20,883 nucleotides of DNA, taken from Wolinella sp052173415 (lineage in GTDB: Bacteria; Campylobacterota; Campylobacteria; Campylobacterales; Helicobacteraceae). The stretch covers positions 1 to 20,883 of the forward strand of contig JBQMYQ010000033.1 of assembly GCA_052173415.1 (NCBI GenBank), in the 5' to 3' direction. The notes beneath the pieces were generated by a model that was given only the letters and a program-made list of their open reading frames with translations, was not told the DNA's origin and searched no databases. Both the position numbers and the translations under genes were made by a program. Below, piece after piece: positions 6,816 to 14,341 of this stretch (position 1 is its first letter; every line of letters begins with the position of its first letter).

Positions 6816-7618
6816 GAGAATATCCTCTTAAATGTGGAGAGGATTCCCCCCTCGCCTCTGAGCTCTGGAATCGGCACCTCTTCGCCATTGACGCGCTTTG
6901 CAATGCGCTTATATGCGAGTCCGGAGGCGGAACTACCATAGATGACGGGCTCGCCGGAGTTTGTCGCACTCACGACGCGCTCATCTTCGGGCACGACACC
7001 GATGAGTGGGAGTGCGAGGATATTGAGCACATCTTCAATGCTCATCATCTCGCCACGTTCGACCATTTCAGGCTTGATACGGTTAATAATGATGTGCTTC
7101 TCCACCTCTTTGCCCTGTTTGGCTCGCTCGCTCTTTGCGTCAATAATCCCAATCACACGATCTGCGTCGCGCACCGAGCTCACTTCGGGTGTAGAGATAA
7201 TCAGCGCACGGTCGGCTAAAAAGATCGCATGCTCAAATCCCCCCTCGATTCCCGCGGGGGAATCGATTAGAATGTAATCAAAATCCTTTTTGAGCGTCTC
7301 GATGAGCGTGCGCACTTTTTCTTTGTCGAGGATATTCTTATCTTTTGATTGACTTGCGGGGAGAAAGTAGAGATCTTTTGTTTTTTTGTCATTCACGAGT
7401 GCCTGAGAGAGGTTGCACTTGCCCTCCATCACATCGACCACGTCATAGACGATACGATTCTCCAGACCAAGAATCATGTCCAGATTCCTAAGCCCGATGT
7501 CAAAATCCACTGCCACGACCTTTTTGCCCTCTTGAGCCAACCCCACCGCGACGTTAGCGCACGTAGTCGATTTGCCCACGCCCCCTTTGCCCGAAGTTAC
7601 GGTAATTACGATTCCCAT
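6812..7618 (-). CDS. minD: Septum site-determining ATPase MinD
   Basis: 268 residues from the ATG at 7618. The deviant Walker A motif TSGKGGVGKSTT is at about residues 9-20, with the signature lysine Lys11. VDFDIGLRNLDMILG and IDSPAGIEGG are the switch and Walker B regions. The C-terminal TFKRIFS is the amphipathic membrane-targeting helix. MinD binds the membrane as an ATP dimer and recruits MinC and MinE. A longer frame opens at 7669 but would add MARARLLTKIVTRNREI, overlap ilvC and lack homology, so 7618 is chosen. The Shine-Dalgarno is AGGAATC, the over-represented word of this window, and codons 1-3 (ATG GGA ATC) contain it again. The spacer to ilvC is 13 bases. Confidence 0.97.
   Translation of the reverse strand: MGIVITVTSGKGGVGKSTTCANVAVGLAQEGKKVVAVDFDIGLRNLDMILGLENRIVYDVVDVMEGKCNLSQALVNDKKTKDLYFLPASQSKDKNILDKEKVRTLIETLKKDFDYILIDSPAGIEGGFEHAIFLADRALIISTPEVSSVRDADRVIGIIDAKSERAKQGKEVEKHIIINRIKPEMVERGEMMSIEDVLNILALPLIGVVPEDERVVSATNSGEPVIYGSSASGLAYKRIAKRVNGEEVPIPELRGEGGILSTFKRIFS
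7245..7266. repeat. Inverted pair of the GGGAATC word inside minD
   Basis: TCGATTCCC (7245-7253) and GGGAATCGA (7258-7266) are perfect 9-base inverted arms around the four bases GCGG. They fall on the codons for the conserved DSPAGIE loop of MinD, so protein constraint explains the residues but not the choice of both synonymous halves. Confidence 0.7.
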
Positions 7619-7626
7619 GATTTCAC

Positions 7627-7633
7627 GATTCCT
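7627..7633 (-). promoter_or_regulatory. Shine-Dalgarno of minD, built from the GGAATC word
   Basis: AGGAATC on the minus strand ends nine bases before the minD ATG, overlapping the ilvC stop codon. It supports the start at 7618 rather than 7669. Confidence 0.6.
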
Positions 7634-8654
7634 AGTTACGATTTTTGTCAATAATCTTGCTCGCGCCAATCCAAGGCATCATCGCCCTAAGACGCTCGCC
7701 CGTCTGCTCGACCCCGTGGGCGGCGAGATTCTTGCGTTCTGCGTTCATACGCACATAGCCCGCTTTTTTCTCAAGGATAAAATCTTTTGCAAATTTCCCC
7801 GACTGAATATCCCTCAAAATCTCCTTCATCGCGGCTTTTGAGCTCTCATTAATCACGCGCGGACCGCTAACCATATCACCGTATTCTGCGGTATTTGAGA
7901 TGGAGTAACGCATGTCAGATAGCCCGCCTTGGAAGATGAGATCGACGATGAGTTTTAGCTCATGCAAGCACTCAAAATAGGCCATCTCCTCAGGGTATCC
8001 CGCCTCTACAAGCGTCTCAAATCCCGCCTTCACAAGCGAGCTCACCCCTCCGCACAGCACCGCTTGTTCGCCAAAGAGATCGGTTTCGGTTTCATCTTTA
8101 AAGGTTGTTTCGATGATTCCCGTGCGTCCCCCGCCAATCGCGCTTGCATAGCTCAAAGCGAGCTCTTTTGCACTCCCGCTGGCGTCTTGCTCGACCGCGA
8201 TTAAGTCGGGAATCCCGCCCCCTTTGACAAACTCGCTTCGCACAGTATGACCGGGAGCTTTAGGCGCGATCATAATCACATCAACGCCCTTTGGTGCTCT
8301 AATCTGCCCGAAATGGACGTTAAAGCCATGCCCAAACGCAATGGCGTTGCCCTCGCTTAGATTCGGACAAATGTCGCGCTCAAAAACCTCCGCCTGAAGC
8401 TCATCGGGGATAAGAATCATAATCACATCGGCGTATTTGCTCGCTTCAGCGACCTCTAGGACTTTGAAATTTTTTGCCAGAGCCTTATCCCACGAGCTAC
8501 CCCCTTTGTGCAGACCAATGACTACCTCCACGCCACTATCGCGGAGATTCTCGGCATGCGCGTGCCCCTGAGAGCCAAAGCCGATAATCGCGACCTTTTT
8601 GCTCCTAATCAGATCCAAATTACAATCTTTGTCGTAATAGATACTTAGTGCCAT
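7632..8654 (-). CDS. ilvC: Ketol-acid reductoisomerase (class I, NADP-dependent)
   Basis: 340 residues, the usual class I length. The N-terminal Rossmann domain carries KKVAIIGFGSQGHAHAENLRDSG (about 20-42) for NADPH. The knotted helical domain carries the metal-binding acidic residues in KDETETDLFGEQAVLCGG and the later YFECLHELKLIVDLIFQGG. The enzyme converts acetolactate and acetohydroxybutyrate to the dihydroxy acids of valine, isoleucine and leucine synthesis. AAGGAC is the Shine-Dalgarno. It is the first gene of the minus-strand cluster and has a near-consensus promoter at 8705-8733. Housekeeping expression of the min genes may depend on it. Confidence 0.98.
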   Translation of the reverse strand: MALSIYYDKDCNLDLIRSKKVAIIGFGSQGHAHAENLRDSGVEVVIGLHKGGSSWDKALAKNFKVLEVAEASKYADVIMILIPDELQAEVFERDICPNLSEGNAIAFGHGFNVHFGQIRAPKGVDVIMIAPKAPGHTVRSEFVKGGGIPDLIAVEQDASGSAKELALSYASAIGGGRTGIIETTFKDETETDLFGEQAVLCGGVSSLVKAGFETLVEAGYPEEMAYFECLHELKLIVDLIFQGGLSDMRYSISNTAEYGDMVSGPRVINESSKAAMKEILRDIQSGKFAKDFILEKKAGYVRMNAERKNLAAHGVEQTGERLRAMMPWIGASKIIDKNRN

Positions 8655-8704
8655 GAGAAGTCCTTATTTACGTAGGTTGGAAAATCGCAGAGAATTAGGG
8701 AAAG

Positions 8705-8733
8705 ATTATACAAAACAGAGGCTCATCTGTCAA
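8705..8733 (-). promoter_or_regulatory. Consensus sigma-70 promoter of the ilvC-minDE cluster
   Basis: On the minus strand TTGACA (8733-8728) and TATAAT (8710-8705) are separated by exactly 17 bases, a perfect match to the sigma-70 consensus. The start point would be near 8698, about 43 bases before the ilvC ATG. The -35 box lies about 12 bases from the -10 box of the divergent ppc promoter, so the two probably compete for polymerase. Confidence 0.88.
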
Positions 8734-8742
8734 TTTTTGGTG

Positions 8743-8751
8743 TGCTATAAT
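8743..8751 (+). promoter_or_regulatory. Extended -10 promoter of ppc
   Basis: TGCTATAAT (8743-8751) is a consensus -10 with the TGn extension. No good -35 hexamer is seen at the right distance, which is common in this phylum. The start point would be near 8758, some 26 bases before the ppc ATG. AGGGGA at about 8770-8775 serves as Shine-Dalgarno. Confidence 0.7.
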
Positions 8752-8783
8752 GCCCGTAAAAGAGGATTTTAGGGGACTGTATC

Positions 8784-11441
8784 ATGCCAGAGAGTGAAAA
8801 ATTCCACAAGGAAGTGCAATTTGTTTTTGAAGAGATGCTTAGGTTTTTAGACGAAGTTTCTCCCGCAATCAAGCCCTTATTTCTGCGCTTGCGCGAGCTT
8901 TTTGCCAAGGATTGTTTGGAGTGCAAAGAGATTAGGGAAATCTTCGCGCACACGATTCCTGCAGATGATTTACCCGAGCTGATTAAGGCATTTTCACTCT
9001 ACAACATGCTCCTAAACACCCTTGAGGAGCGGCATTCTGTGCGTGCGGATTCCCTTGCGTTAGAGAAAATGATCGCTGAGCTAGTAAGCGAGGGGTATGA
9101 GCGCGAGCGCGTGCTTAGCGTGCTTGAGGAGATTTGCTTTTATCCCGTTTTTACTGCGCACCCTACCGAGTCGCGCCGTCGCACGTTTTTGGAATCACAT
9201 CATGAAATCAGCGCGGATTTGGAGCGGATATTTTCGCAATCTAACGCAGCGCAAGCCAAAGAACATCTGCGCTATCGTCTCATGCTTTTGTGGCAGAGTC
9301 ATCTCGTGCGTAGCGAGAGAATCGAGGTGCTTTTTGAGCTAGACAATCTCCTATATATCATCGAAAGCTCGGTTTTACAGAGTGCTGTGCGTATGTGTGC
9401 AGATGTGGAGAAGTGCCTCTCTCACGCGCTTAAGCACGCGCCTATTAGGCTTGGGAGTTGGATTGGCGGGGATCGAGACGGGAATCCTTACGTAACCAAC
9501 GAAGTGATGACGCGCGTTATGAAGCTTCAGCATGAAAATATCATCAAGCTCTATGTGAGCAAAATCGAGCGTCTCATGCGTGAATTATCTATCGCGTCCG
9601 ACCTTGTGAAGCCCCCTGGCGCGCTTTTGGAGTCCATTGAGCGGGAATCGAGCGAACTGGGTGATTCTGAGCTGAAGCTTCATAAAAATGAGCCTTTCAG
9701 AGCGAAGCTGATTTTAATGAAAAAGAAGCTTCAAAATCGCCTTATACTCGTAAATTACGCGCATTCGATGGATTTTGTCTATCGCGATTGCCACGAGCTG
9801 CTTGCGGATATTGATTTGCTGCTTGAGGGGCTTAATCCGCGGAGTGCGACCTATTTGCGAGAGTTTAGGAATCTAGTCCTACTCAGCGGTTTCCATCTCT
9901 TAAAGCTTGATTTTAGAGAGCACAGAGACGCGATTAGAGACGCAATCAGCGAGATTTTCTCACTTCTTGGCTATTCGGATTCCGACTTTGGGAATCTCCC
10001 TTTAAGCAAACGTCTTGCGGTGCTAAGCCATGCGCTAGAGCGACCTCGCTATGATTTAAGCCAGCTGCTTGGGCGCATTAGTGGCGCGAGTGAAGAAATT
10101 GTGAGTGCGTTTTTGCGAATTGAATGGGCGAAAGAGCACATCAGCCCCGATATTATCGATAGTTTCATCATCTCCATGACGCAAGATGAGAGCGACCTGC
10201 TCTCGGTGCTTTGGTTGGCTAAACAGAGCGGACTTTATAAAGAGGGGAATCGCGCGCAAATCTCCATCTCACCGCTTTTTGAGACGATTGAAGATCTGCA
10301 AAAAGCAGGGGAGATTATGGAATATCTCGCGCGCCACGAAACCTATGGTCGCTATCTGAGAGATCACGATAACGTGCAGGAGATTATGATCGGCTATTCG
10401 GATTCCAGCAAAGATGGGGGAATCTTCACGAGTAACTTCTCGCTAAACCGCGCAGTGTTTAATCTTACGCAGTTGCAAAAACGGCTCGGCATTACTTTTA
10501 GGCTATTTCACGGGCGTGGCGGGAGTGTCAGTCGGGGTGGTGGCGCGCTGGAATCAGCCCTCATGGCTGCACCCGCGCACAGCGTCGCTGGAGTGCTCAA
10601 AACTACCGAACAAGGCGAGGTTATCAGCTCCAAATACCTAAACGCGGCGATTTGTGATTTTAATTTCAAAAACACCCTTGTAACGCTACTGAAAAAGTCC
10701 GTCTATGACGCATGTGATAAGCGCATTGATTGTGGCGAGAACGATCGCTTCACGTCATTAATGAAAGGCATTAGCGACGTCTCTTATCGGGCGTATCGTG
10801 CGCTTGTGTATGAGAGCGAGGGCTTTATGGACTATTTTAAGCAAGCCACTCCGATTGGGTTTATCCAAAAGCTCAATATCGGTTCGCGCCCATCACGCCG
10901 TAAAGACACACACCGCGTGGAGGATTTGCGCGCGATTCCTTGGGTTTTTGCTTGGACGCAGAATCGGAGCATAATTCCTGCGTGGTTTGGTGTGGGTTCC
11001 GGTCTTGAAAGTGTTGCACTAAGGGGTGAGGAGGCACTTTTAAAGGAGTGCTACACACAGTGTCCGTTTTTCAAAACGACACTTGATAACATCGCGCAAG
11101 CCCTATTAAAAGTCGATCTTGAGGTCGCTGCTTTTTATAATGAATTTGTCGAGGATAAGGACATAAGAGAGCGCATTTGGAGCGCAATTTGCACAGAATA
11201 TCAGCGCACGCTTAAGTGGATTTTATTCACTCGAGGCGAAGAGGAGCTCCTCATTAATGAGCGACTTTTGCGCGATTCTATTCTCATGCGACGCCCCTAT
11301 CTCACGGCATTAAACCTCTCTCAAGTGGAGCTTATCAAGCGATATAATGCCACAGATGATGAGCGCCAAAAAGAGCGGCTCATACGCCAAATCTCCTCAA
11401 CCATCGTGGGAATCGCACAAGGAATCCGCAATACGGGATAA
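8784..11441 (+). CDS. ppc: Phosphoenolpyruvate carboxylase
   Basis: A full-length 885-residue bacterial-type enzyme. All main motifs are present: FTAHPTES with the catalytic His at about 126, SWIGGDRDGNP at about 224-234, LDFREH, IGYSDSSKDGG near 535-544, FHGRGGSVSRGGG near 574-586 (the mobile glycine-rich loop), QGEVIS, the PSRRK..LRAIPWVFAWTQNR segment near 725, and the conserved C-terminal QGIRNTG. It adds bicarbonate to phosphoenolpyruvate to make oxaloacetate, refilling the citric acid cycle and feeding aspartate-derived amino acids. H. pylori has no ppc as far as I recall, so this marks a different central metabolism. It is divergent from ilvC with intertwined promoters. Confidence 0.98.
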   Translation: MPESEKFHKEVQFVFEEMLRFLDEVSPAIKPLFLRLRELFAKDCLECKEIREIFAHTIPADDLPELIKAFSLYNMLLNTLEERHSVRADSLALEKMIAELVSEGYERERVLSVLEEICFYPVFTAHPTESRRRTFLESHHEISADLERIFSQSNAAQAKEHLRYRLMLLWQSHLVRSERIEVLFELDNLLYIIESSVLQSAVRMCADVEKCLSHALKHAPIRLGSWIGGDRDGNPYVTNEVMTRVMKLQHENIIKLYVSKIERLMRELSIASDLVKPPGALLESIERESSELGDSELKLHKNEPFRAKLILMKKKLQNRLILVNYAHSMDFVYRDCHELLADIDLLLEGLNPRSATYLREFRNLVLLSGFHLLKLDFREHRDAIRDAISEIFSLLGYSDSDFGNLPLSKRLAVLSHALERPRYDLSQLLGRISGASEEIVSAFLRIEWAKEHISPDIIDSFIISMTQDESDLLSVLWLAKQSGLYKEGNRAQISISPLFETIEDLQKAGEIMEYLARHETYGRYLRDHDNVQEIMIGYSDSSKDGGIFTSNFSLNRAVFNLTQLQKRLGITFRLFHGRGGSVSRGGGALESALMAAPAHSVAGVLKTTEQGEVISSKYLNAAICDFNFKNTLVTLLKKSVYDACDKRIDCGENDRFTSLMKGISDVSYRAYRALVYESEGFMDYFKQATPIGFIQKLNIGSRPSRRKDTHRVEDLRAIPWVFAWTQNRSIIPAWFGVGSGLESVALRGEEALLKECYTQCPFFKTTLDNIAQALLKVDLEVAAFYNEFVEDKDIRERIWSAICTEYQRTLKWILFTRGEEELLINERLLRDSILMRRPYLTALNLSQVELIKRYNATDDERQKERLIRQISSTIVGIAQGIRNTG

Positions 11442-11477
11442 TCTGCTCGGTTTTATCCTGAATTTATTCTTGTTTTT

Positions 11478-11505
11478 ATAAACTTCTCGTTTATTTATTT
11501 TTCAA
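11478..11505 (+). terminator. Weak hairpin after ppc, possible terminator
   Basis: ATAAAC (11478-11483) and GTTTAT (11489-11494) are inverted around TTCTC, followed by a T-rich run to 11502. The stem has only one G-C pair, so it may equally be an operator or chance. It lies in the 93-base gap between ppc and the HDOD gene, where a poor promoter-like pair (TTGTTT near 11470, TATTTA near 11492) can also be drawn. Confidence 0.25.
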
Positions 11506-11534
11506 AATCCAAGCTCTAAACGGAGGAAAGCCCC

Positions 11535-12353
11535 ATGAATGAAGACATTGTCAAGCAGATCAAAACTCTCCCGCCTATGCCCGATTCAGTGCGACAAATC
11601 CAGCTTATATGCAACAATCCAAGCTCTAGCGTGGCGAATCTCATTAAGGTCGTGGAAAAAGATCCGCCTCTGACTGCAAATCTTCTAAAGGCGGCAAATT
11701 CGCCACTTTATGGCTTCTCTCGTGAGATTACGACGATTGCGCAGGCGGTTGCACTTTTTGGTATGGCAACCGTAAAGGGCTTTGCGATCGCAAGTGCGGC
11801 TAAAAGTAGCTTCAAAATCGACCTCTCTCCTTACAATCTGAATGTCAGTGATTTTGTGAGAAATTCCGAAGAGCAGAGCGGTTTTATGGTGCGTTGGTTT
11901 GGTAAAGTCAATCGTTCTATGCTTGATATTCTTGCGCCGACTTCGTTTTTACTTGAGATTGGGATCGTGGTTTTAGCTGAACACGCAAAGCGGATTGAGA
12001 AGACTAAAGAACTTCAAAGTGCGTTGGCAAATCGTGGGAATCGAGCTGTCAATGAGATTGAGCGCGAGTTTTTTGGCATAACTTCGTGCGAAGTTTCGGC
12101 TCTTTTGTTTGAGCATTGGAATTTTGAATCGATGATGACTAGTGCGATTCATCACGTGCAAAATCCCGCACAAGCCCCAGAAGATGTGCGTCCTTACACC
12201 TATCCGCTCGCTGTAATTCGTAACTTCATCTCTCTTTATGATGCGCAAACTCCCGAGCGTCTTGGCGACATAAGACGTCTGCTTGCTGAAGCAAAGCTTG
12301 ATGAGGCACTATTTTTTGAGATTTTTGAAGCGGAGAAACAGAGCATGTCCTAG
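11535..12353 (+). CDS. HDOD domain protein
   Basis: 272 residues. The HDOD domain covers about residues 8-205: IKTLPPMPDSVRQIQLI at the start, then DPPLTANLLKAANSPLYGFSREITTIAQAVALFGMATVKGFAIASA (about 43-88), the most conserved part of the family, an SGFMVRWFGKVNRSMLD helix, and GITSCEVSALLFEHWNFESMMTSAIHHV. The domain is an HD-fold relative lacking the metal-binding HD pair. No attached EAL, GGDEF or receiver domain is present. HDOD proteins act in signalling, and one in C. jejuni (Cj0248) affects motility. GGAGGAAAG precedes the start. It ends five bases before rnr. Confidence 0.9.
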   Translation: MNEDIVKQIKTLPPMPDSVRQIQLICNNPSSSVANLIKVVEKDPPLTANLLKAANSPLYGFSREITTIAQAVALFGMATVKGFAIASAAKSSFKIDLSPYNLNVSDFVRNSEEQSGFMVRWFGKVNRSMLDILAPTSFLLEIGIVVLAEHAKRIEKTKELQSALANRGNRAVNEIEREFFGITSCEVSALLFEHWNFESMMTSAIHHVQNPAQAPEDVRPYTYPLAVIRNFISLYDAQTPERLGDIRRLLAEAKLDEALFFEIFEAEKQSMS

Positions 12354-12358
12354 GTCAG

Positions 12359-14341
12359 ATGTCGATGAGAGAATTCCTCGCCGCTCTCTCTAGGGGAATC
12401 GCACGCAAAAACATTCCTCGCTCCCATGTCTCGCTTGTTGAAAATCTTCAGAATCTAGGCGCGTTACATCAGCGTGGCGATTTGGTTTTGCTTGATTCCT
12501 CCTTTGTTATCGGTGTGCTCGATATTTCGCGCGATGGCACGGGATACGTAGGGGCGTTTGGACATGAGGGGCGAGATTTTATCGTGCGCAGGAAGTGCCT
12601 TGAAGGCGCGATGAAGGGCGATATTGTCCTTGCGAGGCGTATCCGTTCGCGCGTAAACCGCCCACAGGCAAAAATCATCAAGATTTTAGAGGGGCATTCG
12701 CCTTCTGTGCTTGCATTTACGAGGCAGGATTCCTGTGGCAATGTCGAACTCATCGAGCTTAAAAGCGGCATGCCCCTCCCTCGCGTGCGCGCTTCTTATA
12801 AATCCCTTAAGGTGCTGCCCAAAGAGACCATCTTGCGCCTAAATCCCCGCGATGGAGCGGTTTTGGAAGTGCTGGGCGTGCTAGATGATCCGCAGGTTGA
12901 TGAGAAGATTTCGCTGGCGTTGTATCACAAAGAGGAGGCGTTTCCCAAAGCTTGCGAAGAGCAGGCGCGAAGCTTTGGAGAGTGCGTCGATTCCTCGATG
13001 TATCCTGCGCGCCTTGATTTAAGGGCGTTACCTTTTTGCACGATTGACCCGCCCGATGCGAAGGATCATGATGATGCGATCTACTTTGATGAGTGGCAAT
13101 CGATTCTCTATGTGGCGATTGCCGATGTGAGCGAGTATGTTACGCCCCACACGCCCCTTGATAAAGCGGCTAAAATGCGCGGGTTTAGCATCTATTTTCC
13201 GCACAAAAGCATTCCCATGCTGCCGAGGAATCTCAGCGAAAATATCTGCTCGCTTAAGCCACATGAGGATCGCCTCGCGCTTGTTTGGAAAATCCGCCTG
13301 CATAAGCGCACAGCCACGCCTTTGCACGCGGAGCTTCATGAGGCGATCATCACTTCGCGCCAAAAGCTAAGCTATGAGGAGGTGGATCGGTTTTTGGGCA
13401 ACTCTTCGGGCGATACGACGATACAAAAAGAGCTTCAAGCCTCGATCCTATCGCTATATGAGTGTTGTAAGAAGTTGCGTAAAGCGCGCCTAATGAAAGG
13501 GTATGATTTTGTGAGCGCGGAGGAGCGGCTGGTATTGAGTGAGGATTTGCGCCTTGTGCGCGTGATCAGCGAGCATGAGACGCCCGCGCATTCGCTTGTT
13601 GAAGAGTGCATGCTGCTTGCGAATATTTTTAGCGCAAAACACCTTGAGCGGGGGATTTTTCGTGTGCATGATGAGCCAAAACCCGAAAAAATCGAGACAC
13701 TTTTTTGGGATTTGCGCACACTTGGGCTTTCTGCGGAGTTTAAGGAGGATTTGCACGAGAGCATTCTTGGCGTGCAAAAAGAGGCGCAAAAGCGGGGAAT
13801 CCGCGAGGAAGTAGATCGGCTCCTTATCCGCTCGCAAGCTCAAGCGCGCTACTCTTCGCAAAAGCTCAAACATTTTGGGCTGGGTTTTGCAGAATATAGC
13901 CACTTCACTTCGCCGATTCGTCGCTATGCCGATTTGATGCTTCATCGCCTGCTCAAAGCTGAAATGCATTGCGAGCATCGCACGCAGCAATTTTACGAGG
14001 AATCGCTCGCGCCTTTGTGCGATTCCCTAAGTGTGCTTGAGCGTGAATGCGCGCGTGTGGAGATGGACTACAAGGACAGGAAATACGCTCGTGCCGCGCT
14101 TTTGCGGCTTGGAGAGGTAATTAATGGAGTGATTGTTAGCGAGGAGATTCCCCCGCTTGCGCGAGCACAAGGGGATTTGAAGGGAGCGAGAATTACGCTT
14201 GGAAGGGAGTTTGCAGGGCGTATGGACGAGGTGAGAATCCGCCTTACTCGCGTGGATTTGGCGAGTGCTAAAATCTATGGCGAGATTGTGGGAATCCTGC
14301 AAGGAAAAGTATGTATAAGCGCGAATTTGACGCAATTTTAA
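12359..14341 (+). CDS. rnr: Ribonuclease R / RNase II family 3'-5' exoribonuclease
   Basis: 660 residues. An N-terminal OB-type RNA-binding part (about 45-115, with KGDIVLARRI and KIIKILEGHSPSVLAF) precedes the RNB catalytic domain (about 220-560), with the metal-binding cluster TIDPPDAKDHDDAIYF at about 228-243 and the YSHFTSPIRRYADLMLHRLL block near 517-536. The C-terminal S1 region (about 590-650) is degenerate: it has GEVINGVI and VRIRLTRVDLASAKIYGEIVG but no clear central S1 strands. It degrades RNA processively from the 3' end. Start could also be the ATG at 12365; the Shine-Dalgarno is poor, which suggests coupling to the HDOD gene. Its last 31 bases overlap holA. The same rnr-holA-rpsF-ssb-rpsR order occurs in H. 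pylori. Confidence 0.95.
   Translation: MSMREFLAALSRGIARKNIPRSHVSLVENLQNLGALHQRGDLVLLDSSFVIGVLDISRDGTGYVGAFGHEGRDFIVRRKCLEGAMKGDIVLARRIRSRVNRPQAKIIKILEGHSPSVLAFTRQDSCGNVELIELKSGMPLPRVRASYKSLKVLPKETILRLNPRDGAVLEVLGVLDDPQVDEKISLALYHKEEAFPKACEEQARSFGECVDSSMYPARLDLRALPFCTIDPPDAKDHDDAIYFDEWQSILYVAIADVSEYVTPHTPLDKAAKMRGFSIYFPHKSIPMLPRNLSENICSLKPHEDRLALVWKIRLHKRTATPLHAELHEAIITSRQKLSYEEVDRFLGNSSGDTTIQKELQASILSLYECCKKLRKARLMKGYDFVSAEERLVLSEDLRLVRVISEHETPAHSLVEECMLLANIFSAKHLERGIFRVHDEPKPEKIETLFWDLRTLGLSAEFKEDLHESILGVQKEAQKRGIREEVDRLLIRSQAQARYSSQKLKHFGLGFAEYSHFTSPIRRYADLMLHRLLKAEMHCEHRTQQFYEESLAPLCDSLSVLERECARVEMDYKDRKYARAALLRLGEVINGVIVSEEIPPLARAQGDLKGARITLGREFAGRMDEVRIRLTRVDLASAKIYGEIVGILQGKVCISANLTQF

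Noticed and set aside
7619..7669. Longer N-terminus for minD
   Set aside because: Would overlap the ilvC coding end and add a sequence unlike MinD; MGIVITVTSGKGG is the standard start.
13490..13990. 166-codon frame on the minus strand opposite rnr
   Set aside because: Antisense shadow of the RNB domain, cysteine- and arginine-rich as such shadows are here.
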